From: Isoetes taiwanensis
Taxonomy: Eukaryota; Streptophyta; Lycopodiopsida; Isoetales; Isoetaceae
NCBI GenBank assembly: GCA_021234155.1
Contig: JAJEKV010000027.1
Coordinates: forward strand, 3,780,623 to 3,844,622
Reading direction: 5' to 3'
DNA length: 64,000 nt
The notes under the pieces: model-generated
Databases searched by the model: none
Told to the model about the DNA's origin: nothing
What the model saw: only the letters and a program-made list of their open reading frames with translations
Shown here: piece after piece, positions 38,301-51,232 of the stretch
Layout of the letters: each line of letters starts with the position of its first letter
Numbering within the stretch: position 1 is the stretch's first letter
Made by a program: the position numbers and the translations under genes

Positions 38301-41300
38301 TGGAGAATGGTCTCTAAAAGTTTTGGAACCCACGAGATCATATTGCCTCTCGTGTTGAAGCTGAAAATGATGTGGAAGTTTTTGTATCAGAAGGGGCGAG
38401 AGTGGTTTAGATGACCTTGTAGGCACGATTTATAGAGATGTATTTGTGTCTTTTGCAGCGCGGACAATGTGGAAGGTGTTTCATACTATATTCTCATGTG
38501 CACGAGGGAAAAGCATGCATTGGAAGAAGATTCAATTGATGACTATGGAAATATGAATACTCTGCTTGGCACTAGTGTCATTGAAAGGACAATATTATGA
38601 ACTAATCGGTACATACAATAAGTATAAAGCCTTCCTACTAAGAATGTTTTGGTACTGCGAGAATCGTGATTGGGTTGAGATCCCATTCAAAGAAAGTAAA
38701 ACACAATTTGAAGGGGGCAAGCAAAATTTCACTTGCGGATAAGTCATGAGACATTGTTATCACAACTTCAGCAATTGTAGATGACATGGACTAAAAGTCG
38801 AATCTGTAGTACTTTTCTGAAATATTGTAATACTTTGTTATAAGAACTGAAGAAGCTGAATTTGCCGAGGAAGTGCATTATGTACATCAATGTACATAAG
38901 ATGGCCTATGAATGTACATCTTATGTCTACATCATTGTACATTCGAAATCTTATAAAAATTTGTTAAGTGTAAAGTTGATTAGAATTGAACACAAGAAAG
39001 GATTGGTGCATAAACACTAAAATGGTTTTAGGTCATGGCAAAGATAAGAAATGGGCGAGTTTTCATGTACAAATGGTTGATATATTTATATATTGTGGAC
39101 ATAAATATAACACACCCAAAATGAGCATAGCTTCATAATTCATGACCAAGCTTCAAAATATGCGTTAGGAGCACATTATCTTATGACTATTGCATCATGT
39201 CTTCGGCCAGCGAGAATTTGAAGAGATATCCTCTAAGCGTGATCCCATGCGGTTTCACATAGCGCGTGCCAGCGGCAAACCTTTCCATCCCTACATAGCG
39301 CATCTTCGAGACCGCGTGCCTTCCCAAAAGGGTTGTGCAACAAGTGATTTCTTTGCCAATATACCTTTTCATAGTTTGCTGGATTCCTCATAATTTTCAA
39401 TTTGCTCGAAAGCCTTTTCCCAAAGGACGGCCATTATAGAAGATAATGGGTCCCCACAACCCTAGCCCTTGCGGCTTGTGTTGGTTTGTATTACCTGCAG
39501 GTGCAGCGAGAACTCTATCTGTGAAAAGTTTCTTAATAGTCTTTTGTGTTTCGATCCATTCATCTACAAAGCAAATGAAGATCACTTAGTATATACACAC
39601 TCATATAATTGTACCAATAAGAAGGACCCATTAAAATAAATTTTCAAGTGCAATGAACAAAACTTTGATACATATATTCACCAACATTTGGGTACATCAG
39701 TCAAAGTCTGTACCAGCAATGGGCCAGTCGAGGAGGCCAATAACATGATGTGAGTTTCTCTCCATTCCTTGCTCCATTATTGACTAAATTTAGGCAGCGA
39801 GAGGCACTAGGATTCTTTGCCATAGTTTGCCGGCAAAATCACATTCCACGCTCATTATGCCACTTATCTTTTGCATTGAATCATTGGATGCTCTTTCACA
39901 TAAACGCTATACCATCTTAGGCCATTTTGAATCCATTAAGCCATGGAATGAGCTCCATGACCAACAATCTGTCACTAGCTAATATGGGTGTCAAGAGAAA
40001 GGACATATGTAACTTCCTCTGATTCAAAATTAGTTTGTATCTTTAGATGGAAACCGATGAGCGTATGTCCATAGTACTTTCACGGGTACTCTTTCCATAC
40101 CACAGCTAATGGTTTCACAAACGAAAAGCCCCTTTTGAGGTTGATTGGGGTGTTTGTGTGGCAGTCAACAACATCTGGTACGTAAACAAACTTGACTTTA
40201 TGGAAAAAGCATCACAAATATGTTCACAATTGGTTGAAGATTTTTTAGAAGTGGGTAGAACCGGATATGGCAACATCAAACCCTTCTCATACAAATGCTA
40301 TGATGATGATGCTAACCACGGCTGTGATAAAAACACCATTTTCCTATATTAAATTGGAAATAATCTTTACGGATCGGTGGTATCTTGAGTTAATATTTTT
40401 CATTCTTGTGCACACTCTTGCCCAACCGCAATTTAAGTCAGATAACGAAACTTTCTCCTGAATTAGATGATTCACTGTCGGCAAGAAAACACTTGAGATT
40501 CACAATTTATAATTACATTTGAGGACACACAATTGAGAAAACACATTGATATTAATTACGATTGTTATTTGCCGCAGTGTAAGTGAGACAAATAAATTAA
40601 TTTTTCATTACTTATTGAGTACAAAGAAATTTCGGACGCCAGAAACCATACAAAACTGTAATTTACAAACAAGTCAAAGGGACTACATCTGCAGTAGCCA
40701 AGGAACAAAGCTGGCAACCCATATTCATCTGCGTAGCCTACCACAATTAATGCCTCCATTAGACTGATCCCTCCGTGACTTGGCATAGGCATGGTGAACC
40801 AAGCTGGGTGTCATCTTGCATGGTGCCTGAAATATTAGAGGACTATACCAACAAATAACTAATGGGAAAATAACATGTTCTACTTACAAAATGGAGCTTG
40901 GTACATTGCATCAACCCGCGACATCTATGGTGTTGTGCATGTAAGCCACAATGTACATGCAAGGGTTCTTTGGTACTAGTTTACGGCATTTTAGAGACGA
41001 GAACCGCGAGGGAGCATCAAGTTCTTCCTACCCATAGTTTAAGCTGTTGGATCCGAGCATCATGTTGTGATCCACAAACTTATGAAACACAAAAGAGTAC
41101 AATGTGAGAATAAATCAAGCATAGAATTGCAATATGAGAATAATCAAATCATAAAACCATGAGAAACTCATACTTACTTACGGACCACTTTGGGACGACA
41201 GATGGAAAGAGGCTTTTCATTGGACCCAGCGAGCACAAGAAGTATTGCCAATGCCACATTTGGGCCTTGCGAAATTGGAACAAATATGTATTGGCATCTT

Positions 41301-44300
41301 TGCAATCAAATGCCATCAGCCTTCCTTTATGTTAGTGTTACGTGCATACACTTTGTTCTTGAGGAATTAAAATTACCGGAAGGTGTGCGGTCGAACGTAA
41401 AAACTTGTGTTTCCAATGGGATGGAAAATTTGCTACAAAAGAGTGCACGCACACAAATCCGAGATTATATTAATACATAAGATGAGTGACTTAGGGAATG
41501 AAATATAACATAAATATGTTGAAATGCCTAGCCTACCTCCATAGACATCCTACCATCTTAGAGGTCAAGTCCGACTTCGGCCCGAGAACACAAATCCAGC
41601 ATCACTTTGAAAGATAGAAGTGCGAGGCTTAGGAGGGCGATCCCTATAAAGAGTGGTCGGAACCAACACTTTTGATGGGGTTCACTAAAGCGTACAAGGG
41701 AAACAACAGCATTAGCAAAGAATATATCTATTGTAATCAATTGTATATTACTCATGTAAATTCATCTGTTTGACATCTTAAATTTCTTTGCACCTTATTT
41801 GTTATCACATCAATATTTGCTTTAGATCCTCTTCCTCTTAGGTTTCGACTTCCGAGGAAGAGGATCGGGATCGGCTTCCTTCAGGCACGTGATGGGTATA
41901 CTATGTACAAAAAATGTGGTTAATTACCGTCACGAGATGTTTAACAAAATTAGTTCATCTTGGACATACTCTTTCTAGGTGGTGGTGGCACTTTTTTTGC
42001 ACGGAGATTTTCTTTTGAGGAGGACATTTTTTTGTTCTTTGGAGATTTTTGCTGTTTTTTCAGCACACGGAGTGCCATCACCGGCATTCTTTTTGCCTCC
42101 TCTTTGGAGTGGACTCAACTACCAGCTTCGGCTTCCTCTTCCTGGTATCTCTGGGTTAAATCTGGATCTGTGTCTTGTAGCTATTAGCATGCTTGAGGTC
42201 AGGCTGGGACTGCCAGAGATGATCTTTGAGGCAATTTGAGATCTTTCTTAGCTTCTCCAATTTAATTTAGCACTTGTTGTTGAAAGATTTACTACATTGC
42301 GGCGGAGTCATTGAAGGCTCACACTTTGCCTGCTTTTGGCTTTTCTCAGAAGTGCCATCCTCTCAATTTCCTCAACTTCACTTTTGTATTCGGCGAGCAA
42401 CATTTGCGGTGTTCTAATGCATGCTTGAAAATATCATTGGTGATCTGGGCTAGAAAGGTAGAGGTCTGGTCGGAGTGCGCTTATTATGCTTAGTAAAATA
42501 CATGAAAGTCGTCACGGTAAACAAAAGAACATCAGCCATTAAAGGCATACGGGATAGGAGCGGCCTCATCTGCAAACAAACAAATGATCTAAATTTCAAT
42601 GAACATAAAAAGAACATGAAAGCGAATTTAATGAAATATATGGTACATCACATGGCATGTACATTTCATGTACATAGAATGTACCAAATGTAAGTAATAA
42701 CTACATTTAACTATAGCCAAATATTGCATGTACATGTTCCTCAATAATACATAAGGTACATCAATACTTTTGAATGTACAGCACGATGTACCCCGGATAT
42801 ACCAATTATCCGGTTAGGGAATGTAGATCTATGCCAGCAACATATAATGTAAAAAATGCATACTTATGAATCCATCTCTGAGATGCACTCTAAAAGATAA
42901 ATAAATGCTTGCACATCTGACTGAGATGCTTAGACTCCATTAGAGACATGTACAAGCTGATACAACTACTTACGGTCCAAGCTCAAAAATAAGCATCAAT
43001 AAACAAGCAAATATATGTCTATGTACCTACGCTTCTACAGGATGTACACTAAAAGTGCTCATGTACAAGGAATAGCAATGCAGAAAGCCATACATGTAGA
43101 ACTATGCGGTCTAATAACAAATATGAATGAAGAAATATAAGTTTAAGTAGTTGGAAGCAATTGCATGCCTTTCACGGCGAAACCAAGGTACGGTTGGGGC
43201 CTAACCCTCATCCCGGATGCGGCAACATGCAATTACGTCTTTCATGGACGGATAACACAAGCGGAAGGGCAATAGCATCTCACGCATGGAGCTAGCAGCA
43301 ACAAACCCGGTTGCCAAAGCCTTAGCCTACTTGGTACATGAAGCCCAGTGATGACTCTATAGAGTAGCTCCTACTGAGGTAGGGCCTGGTCTGAGAACAA
43401 TGAGTCTGCTCTCCCATGAAATCCAAAATACGTGAATGCCTTTCACGAAGACAATTCAAATGCAATTAAGTTTTCCTTTGCTTGTTCGAGTGAGATTTCA
43501 TGCCTTTTCAATGTCTTTAGTTGCTTCTGCCAAACCAATTTCTAGCTTAGAAAGTGTTTAAATTTCTTTATCATGTCTACTCTTAACAAGTCTTCCAACT
43601 TGTACTTCAACACTCAGAACATATGACATTTCGGCGGGGATCACGGGACAATTTGTCAAATTCACATTTTGTCTCATCTATTTTTAAGCGGATCTGCTGA
43701 GATCTTCGAGGATAACATATCCTTTCTACCCTCAATCCGGCTGATGACCTTCAATGCATCCCTCCTTTTTTTTCTTCAGTGCTTCTACTTCATTCAATAG
43801 GTTAGTTTCTCCTCCAACCCATGCTTAAGTAGCGCTTTATTGTGTCAACGATCTATAGAATAACCGGGGCTCTAATATTACGGCAATCGATATCTGACAT
43901 TAGTTGAGGATTTTGTTGCTTAGGGTCCTCTGTAGCGTACAGGCGAGGGTTTTGGCAAGATCGCGGCGGTCTAACCCGTCCATCCAATCAACAAGCGTCC
44001 TTCAGAAGTGAAACCGTAACAAGCAAAAATAGGGTTGAAATATAATGGTTTTGTAGCTTTGTTTCTTGCCATAAACAATTCATAATATTTAAAAATCATC
44101 TTTCAAAATGGATTCGGGTTTACCACTTCGCCCGAATCCTAAAATTAAATTTTTTTCCCAAGGGCTTCCGCATACCTCGTTCATAACCATCTCTAGGTTG
44201 GGTATGTGGGCCTCTGCATGTTTTCTCCGCGAGGAGGTCTTTGGCTTGGATCACCTCCCGGAGACTTAGCGTAAACTCCTTGGAGGTAGATTGCTTGCGG

Positions 44301-44635
44301 AAGCAGCGGCATCTTGCTTGGGGGCGTGGTGATGAGCAAGCACTCATGCAGGGAGGCGTTTTGGGGCCATAGCTAGATGAAGAAGTGCGTGTCCGAATCA
44401 AGCGGCGAGAGAAAAGCGGCGGAGGATAGTGAGCGAGAGGCGGCAAGAAAGAATTTGGGGAAGAATTCCAAAATCCGATAATTCTTGAGGTTGAAGAGTA
44501 GTGGATAGCCATTAATCATGGCGATTTACTAGCTGGTCATGATGACGATTATTCCAAAAAATGTGCATTACGGTACATATGTATATGTACAAAAAGGGCC
44601 TACATTTATAGACACCCTTTCATGCTTTTACCCTC
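35385..44635. mobile_element. 9.2-kb Mutator-like DNA transposon nested in copy 2
   Basis: It splits the cargo gene of copy 2. The left end starts GAGGGTAATGC and the right end, inverted, starts GAGGGTAAAAGC. The two ends stay colinear further in (AGGGCCAATTTGT...GTACAT against AGGCCCTTTTTGTACAT), giving imperfect terminal inverted repeats. Flanks AAAGCATGA (left) and AAAGGCAATGA (right) look like a 9-11 bp target duplication, the size made by MULEs. GTACAT-type motifs are dense near the ends and in patches (36.4-36.86, 38.87-38.95, 42.63-43.1 kb). Internal frames (35705-35902, 37572-38187 plus; 41558-41755 minus) are short, broken and not recognised; no intact transposase. A stretch on the minus strand near 41.8-42.1 kb encodes a basic KPKRK-like segment. 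Class assignment rests on ends and duplication length. Confidence 0.6.
36395..36860. repeat. Cluster of GTACAT / ATGTACAT motifs
   Basis: This segment of the Mutator-like element contains many near-palindromic ATGTACAT or TGTACATT words spaced tens of bases apart. Further copies lie at 35438-35452, 38876-38943, 42642-42780 and 44573-44592. Clustered subterminal motifs are typical transposase-binding regions of DNA transposons; that role is inferred. Confidence 0.6.
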
Positions 44636-44981
44636 AAAGGCAATGAGGAAAACTATTCACGGAGCTCCACCCAGCCTAAGAGGAGAGCATCTCGTTATAG
44701 CTTTGGCACCGTAGCACTTAGGGAAATAAGGAAGTAACCGAAATACGAGGGATTCTTGCCTCACGGAAACTTTCCTTCCGGCGTTTGCTCAGAGATTGCT
44801 CAAGAGTTTAAAGGCGGATCTCAGTTTTGAACTCATGGAAATTTCTGCTTACTCAGAAGCTGACGAAGCCTATTTGGTGGCCCTCTTGGCGATGCAAATT
44901 TATGTGCTATCCATGCTAGCGGTAGCGATAATGACAAAGGACCTTGGTAGCCGCGCGGATCGTGGGGAGCGGCTTGCGTGA
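44636..44981 (+). pseudogene. Copy 2, histone H3 end of the cargo gene
   Basis: It resumes the cargo gene after the Mutator-like insertion, with ATTC(A/C)CGGAGCTCCACCC followed by the H3 core from about 44693. GTTATAGCTTTGGCACCGTA and ACTTAGGGAAATAAGG match the [14 protein letters not shown] codons of copy 1. A later frame reads EAYLVALL, and another contains IMTKDL. The stop is at 44979-44981, aligned with that of copy 1. Indels put the core in at least three frames, so it is non-functional as written. Confidence 0.85.
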
Positions 44982-45221
44982 CTATGTAAAACTCTTTTAT
45001 TTTTGTATGTATGTATCGATATATTAATATGAATCTGTTTGACTGCTATTCCAACTGTGATTTTCTTTCTTTTATGTATGTATATTAAAAAAATATATAT
45101 AATAAAAAATAATTAGTTGGCCTCGAGCGTGCTTCGGAGGTTTAAAGTAACATTCGCTTTAGGGTTTTTCATTCATTTCTTATTCCTTCGTTTTCTTCCC
45201 TCCTCCTATTTTTCGTCGGCA
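44982..45221 (+). other. Copy 2 spacer between H3 gene and second cargo gene
   Basis: It is AT-rich (TATGTATGTATATTAAAAAA) and then contains GCTTTAGGGTTTTTCATTC near 45160. It is colinear with the 56116-56360 spacer of copy 1. Confidence 0.7.
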
Positions 45222-47324
45222 ATGGTTAGCGTTTGGCATGGTACATGGGAGGGAAGCGATTGAATCTCCAGATTCCATACCCTCTTTTGGATTCCCGTAT
45301 TTAACACGGTGTAAAGTGGAGCCTTACTCCTGACAACATGCGGGCACCTACGATTATGACACCTTCTAGAGTTTTATGATGAGAAATCACCTTTGCTTGA
45401 GAGTTTTGGAGAAGCGCCTCAACCCTATCTCCATAGGGATATCTTGAGGAGCACATGTTTGGGGATGACCGTCACCCGTTATGATATTCTTAAGGGCATT
45501 GTCCCGGGCGTGCTAACTTGCCGTATTGATTGTGGCTCTAGCGAGGCGTACTGAGGCCCGGTTGCCCTTGCCTTATCATGGATAGGTATGTTGAAGTCGC
45601 AGGCTGCGGCCTTAGAGCAAGCCAAGTCCCCACTTCCCCGGATCTGAGGAGGATGGCGGATAAGCTATCTTTGAGCTTTTAGCCAAGATGCGGAAGGAAT
45701 TGGCCACCCGGAAGCCTTTACCTGCGTAGTAAGGGCTGGCTGTAATGAAGCAAGCTCCTTCCTACTATAAAGGTTGGGGATCAAGATTACCCCCTTTCTT
45801 GGCGGCATTCAATGGGCATATCGGCTATATAGCCAATAAGGGCAAGCAAAGAAGCGGCTCATCTCCTCATGAGCTGGTAGAGTATTGTCGAGGTGAGAAC
45901 GACTTCGCCGATTATTCTCGGCAGATACATGTGCGAAGATACACCAGCGCTCAACTATCGGCCTCTTGATGTTACAGGCCTATCCCATACCTTTGCTATC
46001 GCTACGGCGTTAATGATTGAGTACTCGAGTCCTCAATTCTGAATCGGCTTTTCCGCGCTACGACATTCCCAACATCAACGATGTAAATGCGTCAAAAGAT
46101 CGAAGGCGACTTAGCTTATCGGAGGATCATGTGGTGAAGAGGCCAGTATGCTTTCCGGGAGGAGAAAGATTTTGCTATGGAAGGCCCCAAAGCACGATGC
46201 GGGTGAAGCTGTTTAACCCATCAAGCATTTGCGGGATTGAAATGCCATATTACCCGGTTCTTCTTGTGGAAGCTTCCGCGAGCAAGCGAAGTCCTCTTCT
46301 TTGCTAAAGCAATTGCACACGAAGCGGTACGTATGAGCGCAGGGCACTTTCTACGGCCAAGCGGCCATAGAGATTGCCCACCAACCTCGGCGGAGTCATC
46401 ACGGTGAATGCGTGATCTAGCCATTGATGTTTGACCATCGGTTCTTGGATGAACATGAGTCTGTTGGTTGCAGCGCCATTGGCTACAAATGTTCCACGAG
46501 AGATAAGCTTCATCCAGGCTGCCTCATGTCCCGATTTAACCTAGTGTGCTACTCTGTGGCCACGACCCGAGGCGACTTTTTGACACCCAAGCACAAGATG
46601 TGGAAGAGATTAGGCCTCTTAGTTCTAGATTTTATCGAACAATTGTATCAGTTTTAAGTAGTTTTGATTGGCGTACCTTTAGTAAGGCATCCACGCAATT
46701 CATGTACTATTTTCTTATATATATTGAGGATATCTCCTTATATTTTTCTTGTACTGATGAAAACCATTGAATTGTCTTTTTCCTTCAATGCTTATCTCTC
46801 TTCCTTAAAGTTGGGGTATAAGAAAAATTGTTCAATGTATATATATTCATTCTTGCCACCTTTAGACGAGGACTCGAAGAATATGAAGAAAGAATCAGGC
46901 CGGATAGCGGAAGGGATGATCGGGCCTCACAGAGCGAGTTCGCGACCCAGCGATATGGGGAGTACCGGAGCGAGGCGGTGATTATGAGATGAACCCATAG
47001 AGGCGAGAAGAGCCCTATGATTCAGAAAGGGGTTGGAAGTAATTAGCATTCTGGAGAGCGGGCCTTTGAGGATGCGAAGCAAACTCTTAGATGCACATGG
47101 GACTATTGAGACATGACAAGGCATGAAGCTTTCTTGATGCCAATGATCACTGTGGCGAGATTTTTCTGTATGCGCTAAGGAGGCTCTTTTCGAAAATCTC
47201 GCTATCCATTAGCCCACATCACGACTACCAACCTATTATCATCGGTGCGCTTCACAAACTGAGTGGTACGTAGCGTCGAGTGTTAACTACTGCGATCTTG
47301 TACCCGCTTTGCGAACCGATCCTT
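45222..47324 (+). pseudogene. Copy 2, second cargo gene, broken and cut off
   Basis: Colinear, on the plus strand, with the minus-strand cargo at 56115-54030 of copy 1. The ATG at 45222 aligns with that at 56115, the TTCAATGGGCATATC segment is at 45807, the CATTCTTGCCACCTT intron end is near 46850, and the CTTGTACCC near the stop is at 47299. All frames are broken. The sequence ends exactly where the outer end of the 3' LTR of copy 1 begins (47325), so gag, pol and the 3' LTR of copy 2 are missing. Confidence 0.8.
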
Positions 47325-48925
47325 TGTGGCTTCGGCCGGTATACTCGACCCCGGCCGTATACATCTGAGGACTTTCCCCTCCCGCGGCGACCATCTGCGC
47401 CATGGCGTTTCAGTCTATCGGGGCCATCTATAGAAAGATGCGAGTGAAGAGTTTCTGAGGAGGTGTCATTACGGCCCATACCTTCAATGGGACTCGTGTG
47501 AAGAAGCGTGAATACATGTTAGCGCACAGCGCCAAATCATATATATATATATATAAGTAACCACCGCGAAAGGTGGCACATCCATCAAGTACCACGGCAA
47601 AAGAATATGCATCTATAAGGAAAACACCCCAAACCCGGAGTTCTACCCGGTTGAGACTCTGTGAGGATAAGAAGCGGCGGCACCGGTCTCAGAATCAGCG
47701 AGGCCAGTATAACTGGCGTTAGGCATAGAAACGATGGCTAAAGGTTGTCCCTCCCATCCGCCCCTCACATTGCACACTTTGCGGTGGGTGATTGCCTTGT
47801 GGCTTGCGCTACGCTTATGCGAGCAGACTCAAGGTATCACCCTCTGACACCTACTCGAGTTCATGGCATACGGTCCGGCGAAGCGAGGTCAAAAGGAAGA
47901 ATACCTTCCCGGGGATCCGCGGTAGTTCCATGTGGGTGAGCTAGAGAAATCGTGCCGCGTCGGCGACCCGCATCCGTACCCGACATACTCACCTAAATCT
48001 ACTCAAAGTGCAAGGTGCTTACATATGGGTCACACCTGCACACCCGAGGGAGTGTGAGACCCGCCTGCCCGGCCCCTCACGTGACCAGCTGCTCGGGGCC
48101 TAGCCCAGCTGGCCAAGTCTCATGAGCCTTTTATGTTAGGTGCAAGACCCCCACCCCCACTTCACCATGCGTCCCTTCTAGAATTTTAAGCCATTCCATA
48201 GCATCGACGTGTCTCTTGTACCTGAGCATAAGTAATGGGAAATCTGAGGATCATCCTAGGAGCATTCTACTACATATGGCTGAGAGGTCTCTACCCCCAT
48301 AATTTCCCCCATTTCGAGTAATACTATACAAAAGAACTATCAATCCATCGCTAGAGCAAGACCGAATGAGAAATAAAAGAACTCAACTTTGCAAACAAGG
48401 GGTTGGTTCCTACAAGTAAAACACGAGAGAGAAACGAGGAAGAAATAAACACTACAAGTGCTTAGCAGTACCTAGAATTCTCAAGTTATACTGCTATAGC
48501 CACCCACACGAGTTCTGCTTTGGACCCGTTTGTCATTTGGTGCTTCCATCTTCCTTGGACTTGGTGCTACGTACGGCTACGGAGGGTAAAGGTGCTTGGC
48601 AAGGTGGGCGCTCAGCTCCTGCTCCTCCTGATTGATTATGGGAGACAATTTAGGGGTAGGGGTCAAGTTGACAGCCCAATTTGGAAGTCCCCATGCTGGC
48701 CAATTAATTTAGGCCAGGTGGCGCCTTCCCAAAGCATTAATTAGCTTAATTAACCCACTTAATATTAATCCCTAAATTATAGGTTATTATCTTTAATGAT
48801 TAAATTCTAATTTAATCCCTTTTAGGTCAACCCCCTAGGTTACAATACCCCATGGTGGCATACCTTTGCTGGGTGACGTGTCAGTATATTTATACATATA
48901 CCGTATAAATACCTGGAACGTCACA
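47325..48925 (-). repeat. 3' LTR of copy 1
   Basis: 1601 bp, colinear with 58337-59951. In plus orientation it begins TGTGGCTTCGGCC and ends ACGTCACA. The inner end is followed by the purine tract. It differs from the other LTR mostly at CAG/CTG sites (CCAGAG against CGAG, CCTGAG against ACGAG, CTCTGGCT against TACGGCT). An (AT)n run lies near 47538-47557. Confidence 0.93.
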
Positions 48926-48940
48926 TTCTTCCCCCCTTAG
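48926..48940 (-). other. Polypurine tract of copy 1
   Basis: The minus strand reads AAGGGGGGAAGAA immediately before TGTGACG of the 3' LTR, the standard plus-strand primer position. Confidence 0.9.
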
Positions 48941-49544
48941 AAATAATGCTGTCCTCAGCATTGAGGTTAGTTAATGAGAAGTATACTTAAGAAAGGAAGA
49001 TAATGCATTATTTTGGTAGTAATAATATAAGTTGAAAATATAACATTGAAGTTGAAAATATAACAAAGTGTAAGCACCAAGGTGCATTTTTACAACTTAT
49101 CATCAGAAAAAAAAGTTTAAGGGCTAAAGTCCCATTTCAAACATGATAAACAACGAAAATTGACACATGTAGACCAAACGGATCTGGAAAAGTCGGGTCA
49201 TCAGCAACCCTCTATACATGGGCAGGTCACGAACTGCTCACTGGCCTGCACATGTCAATATATCAGTATATATCAATACTATAATTAGATTGTGGTTGAA
49301 GGGACCACCCCCCTATAATAAATAAAAGAAAACCATATCTACAAGGGAACCTATCATGTCTATAGTTTGCAATTCATTGCGGCATAAGGAATGGTCTAGT
49401 TCCCATTATAGCCGAGATGAACGCAGTCTATCAACTATATGCTTTCCAAGCAATTCGCGGTCATGTCCACATTGACAATATACCACGTCCTAGAGAACAC
49501 ATAGGTGATCCCATCATCGGTAACTATTATTACTTACGATGCAT
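48941..49544 (-). other. Non-coding 3' region of copy 1
   Basis: Lies between the integrase stop and the purine tract. It contains a 20-bp direct duplication (GTTGAAAATATAACA at about 49031 and 49050). No additional frame with a recognisable product was seen on either strand, so there is no envelope-like gene here. Confidence 0.6.
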
Positions 49545-50318
49545 CTACCCCTGTAGAGCATTACTCTTGGCAATCAAGCTTCCAAGCTTACCGCCGGTTG
49601 CGGGGTTGATAGCATCGTTGATGGTGTGGCCCTGAGATTCCTGCATGAAGTCCGAATAGTGCTTGTCAAGGTCTATCTTCATCACCCAGGTAGCATCCTC
49701 AACTGGTAAGTGCTTCCACTTAACCAAGTATTGCAACATTTGAGTCCTTCTGGTTTGTTTATAAGCTCGATCAAGAAGAGCTTCAGGCACTATCTCCAAC
49801 TGCTCCTCTGTCATTTCTAGGAGGGTAGGGGTATCCAAAACCTCCTCTGGATCAGGGGTGTGTTGTTTCAGAAGACTCACATGAAGGACCTTGTGGATCT
49901 TCAAGCGGGGTGGCAAATCCAAGCGATATGCCTGTTCTCCAATACGTTCAATGATTTTGAACGGCCCAGCCCATCTGGGTGCCAACTTCTTGCAGTTATC
50001 AATCTTAAGCTTGGCTTGTTTTACTTTAATCTTAAGCCAAACTGATTCGCCCACCTGGAAGACTCGTGGGGTTCTGTGCTTATCCGCTACACTCTTCTGA
50101 CGACTGCGCGCAGCTAATAAGTAACCACGAACCTCTTCAATCAAGGCTTGCATTTCCAAGAGGAGTTGTTGAGAAAGCTCCACCTTAGAAACAGGGTTAT
50201 GCCATGTGTCTGGAGTAAGACATTGATAACCATAATTTATCATAAAGGGAGACATCCTGGAAGACTCATGTTTCATGCTGTTATAGGCAAACTCTACCAG
50301 ATATATATACTCCACACA
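49545..50318 (-). pseudogene. Integrase C-terminal part with chromodomain
   Basis: This frame takes up pol after a break at about 50.31 kb. It starts at VEFAYNS, the helix following the integrase catalytic core, then has the GPFKI(I)ERIG barrel and the KIHKVLHVSLLKQH motif (about 49.88 kb). It ends with a chromodomain at about 49641-49805 (QYLVKWKHLPVEDATW). The first aromatic residue of the HP1-type methyl-lysine cage is not conserved (IVPEALLDR at that place), as in the 'group II' chromodomains of many plant chromoviruses. Chromodomains of this type help direct integration to particular chromatin. The frame ends at a stop at 49545. A loss of about 30 bases plus a frame change separates it from the upstream integrase frame. 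Confidence 0.9.
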
Positions 50319-51232
50319 TAACTTTGTAGCATATCTTCGATAATACGATTGGTACGTTCTGTCTGACCATCCGTCTGAGGATGATATGCCGTACTTATAG
50401 CAAGCTTGGTCTGGATGGTGGCGAAGAAATCTTTCCAGAATGCACTTACAAATTTGGGATCCCTGTCGGATACAATAACTCGTGGCATTCCGTGCAACCT
50501 GAAGATCTCCTTTGCAAATAGCAGGGCGGTGTCGAAGGCGGTGTCGGTGGTACGACATGGCAAGAAATGAGCCATTTTCGACAATTTGTCGACCACTACC
50601 ATCAATGCATCATATCCACGGAGAGTACGTGGAAGGCCCACAATGAAATCCATGGTTATCACTTCCCACTTAGCATTGGGCACATCCAGAGGTTGCAACT
50701 CTCCTGGAATCCTTAGTTGCTCAGCCTTGGTTTGTTGACACACTTGACACTGCTTAATGTACCTAGCAATGTCCTTCTTCATGGAAGGCCAAAAATAACT
50801 GGAGCGGATCTTAAAGTAGGTCTTCATAAAACCTGCATGTCCAGCTATAGGGCTATTGTGTGTGTCATGGAGAATCAGCTTACGTACTCCTGAAGTCTCA
50901 GGTACACACAACTTATCCTTGTAATATAGTAAGTGGCCCTCTTTCTTATATGAACGGAAAGCTTCCCGCTCTTTATCTGTGCGTGCCTCCTTGGTCAGAC
51001 TATCCCAAACATCACGGAACTCAGGATCTGTGGCCAAGGTTTGTTCTATTTGTTTTCCAAACTCACTGGTGAGTGTGAAAATTGCATTACAATGGGTTCG
51101 GGTTACCAAGGGATGGCGTGACAACGCATCCGCAACTACATTGTGCTTCCCAGGCTTATACATAATCTCAAAATCATACTCTTCCAAAAATTCCATCCAT
51201 CTTCTCTGATGGAGGTTGAGACTCCCATGTCC
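50294..51232 (-). pseudogene. RNase H remnant and integrase core
   Basis: The frame opens with the last part of RNase H ([15 protein letters not shown], then [10 protein letters not shown]). The integrase follows: the HHCC zinc finger (HDTHNSPIAGHAGF ... CQVCQQTK), then the D,D-35-E catalytic core with Asp in ITMDFIVGLP, Asp in VIVSDRDPKF and Glu in HPQTDGQTERTNR. All catalytic residues are present. It joins the element's cDNA to host DNA in the nucleus. The frame is lost just after EDMLQSYV, where a short deletion shifts reading into the next segment. The start at 51232 is where the sequence re-enters the pol frame after an internal deletion that removed most of RNase H. Confidence 0.9.

Noticed and set aside
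43150-43440. GC-richer block in the Mutator-like element as a separate SINE or gene
   Set aside because: No box A/B promoter, tail or open frame found; left as part of the transposon interior.
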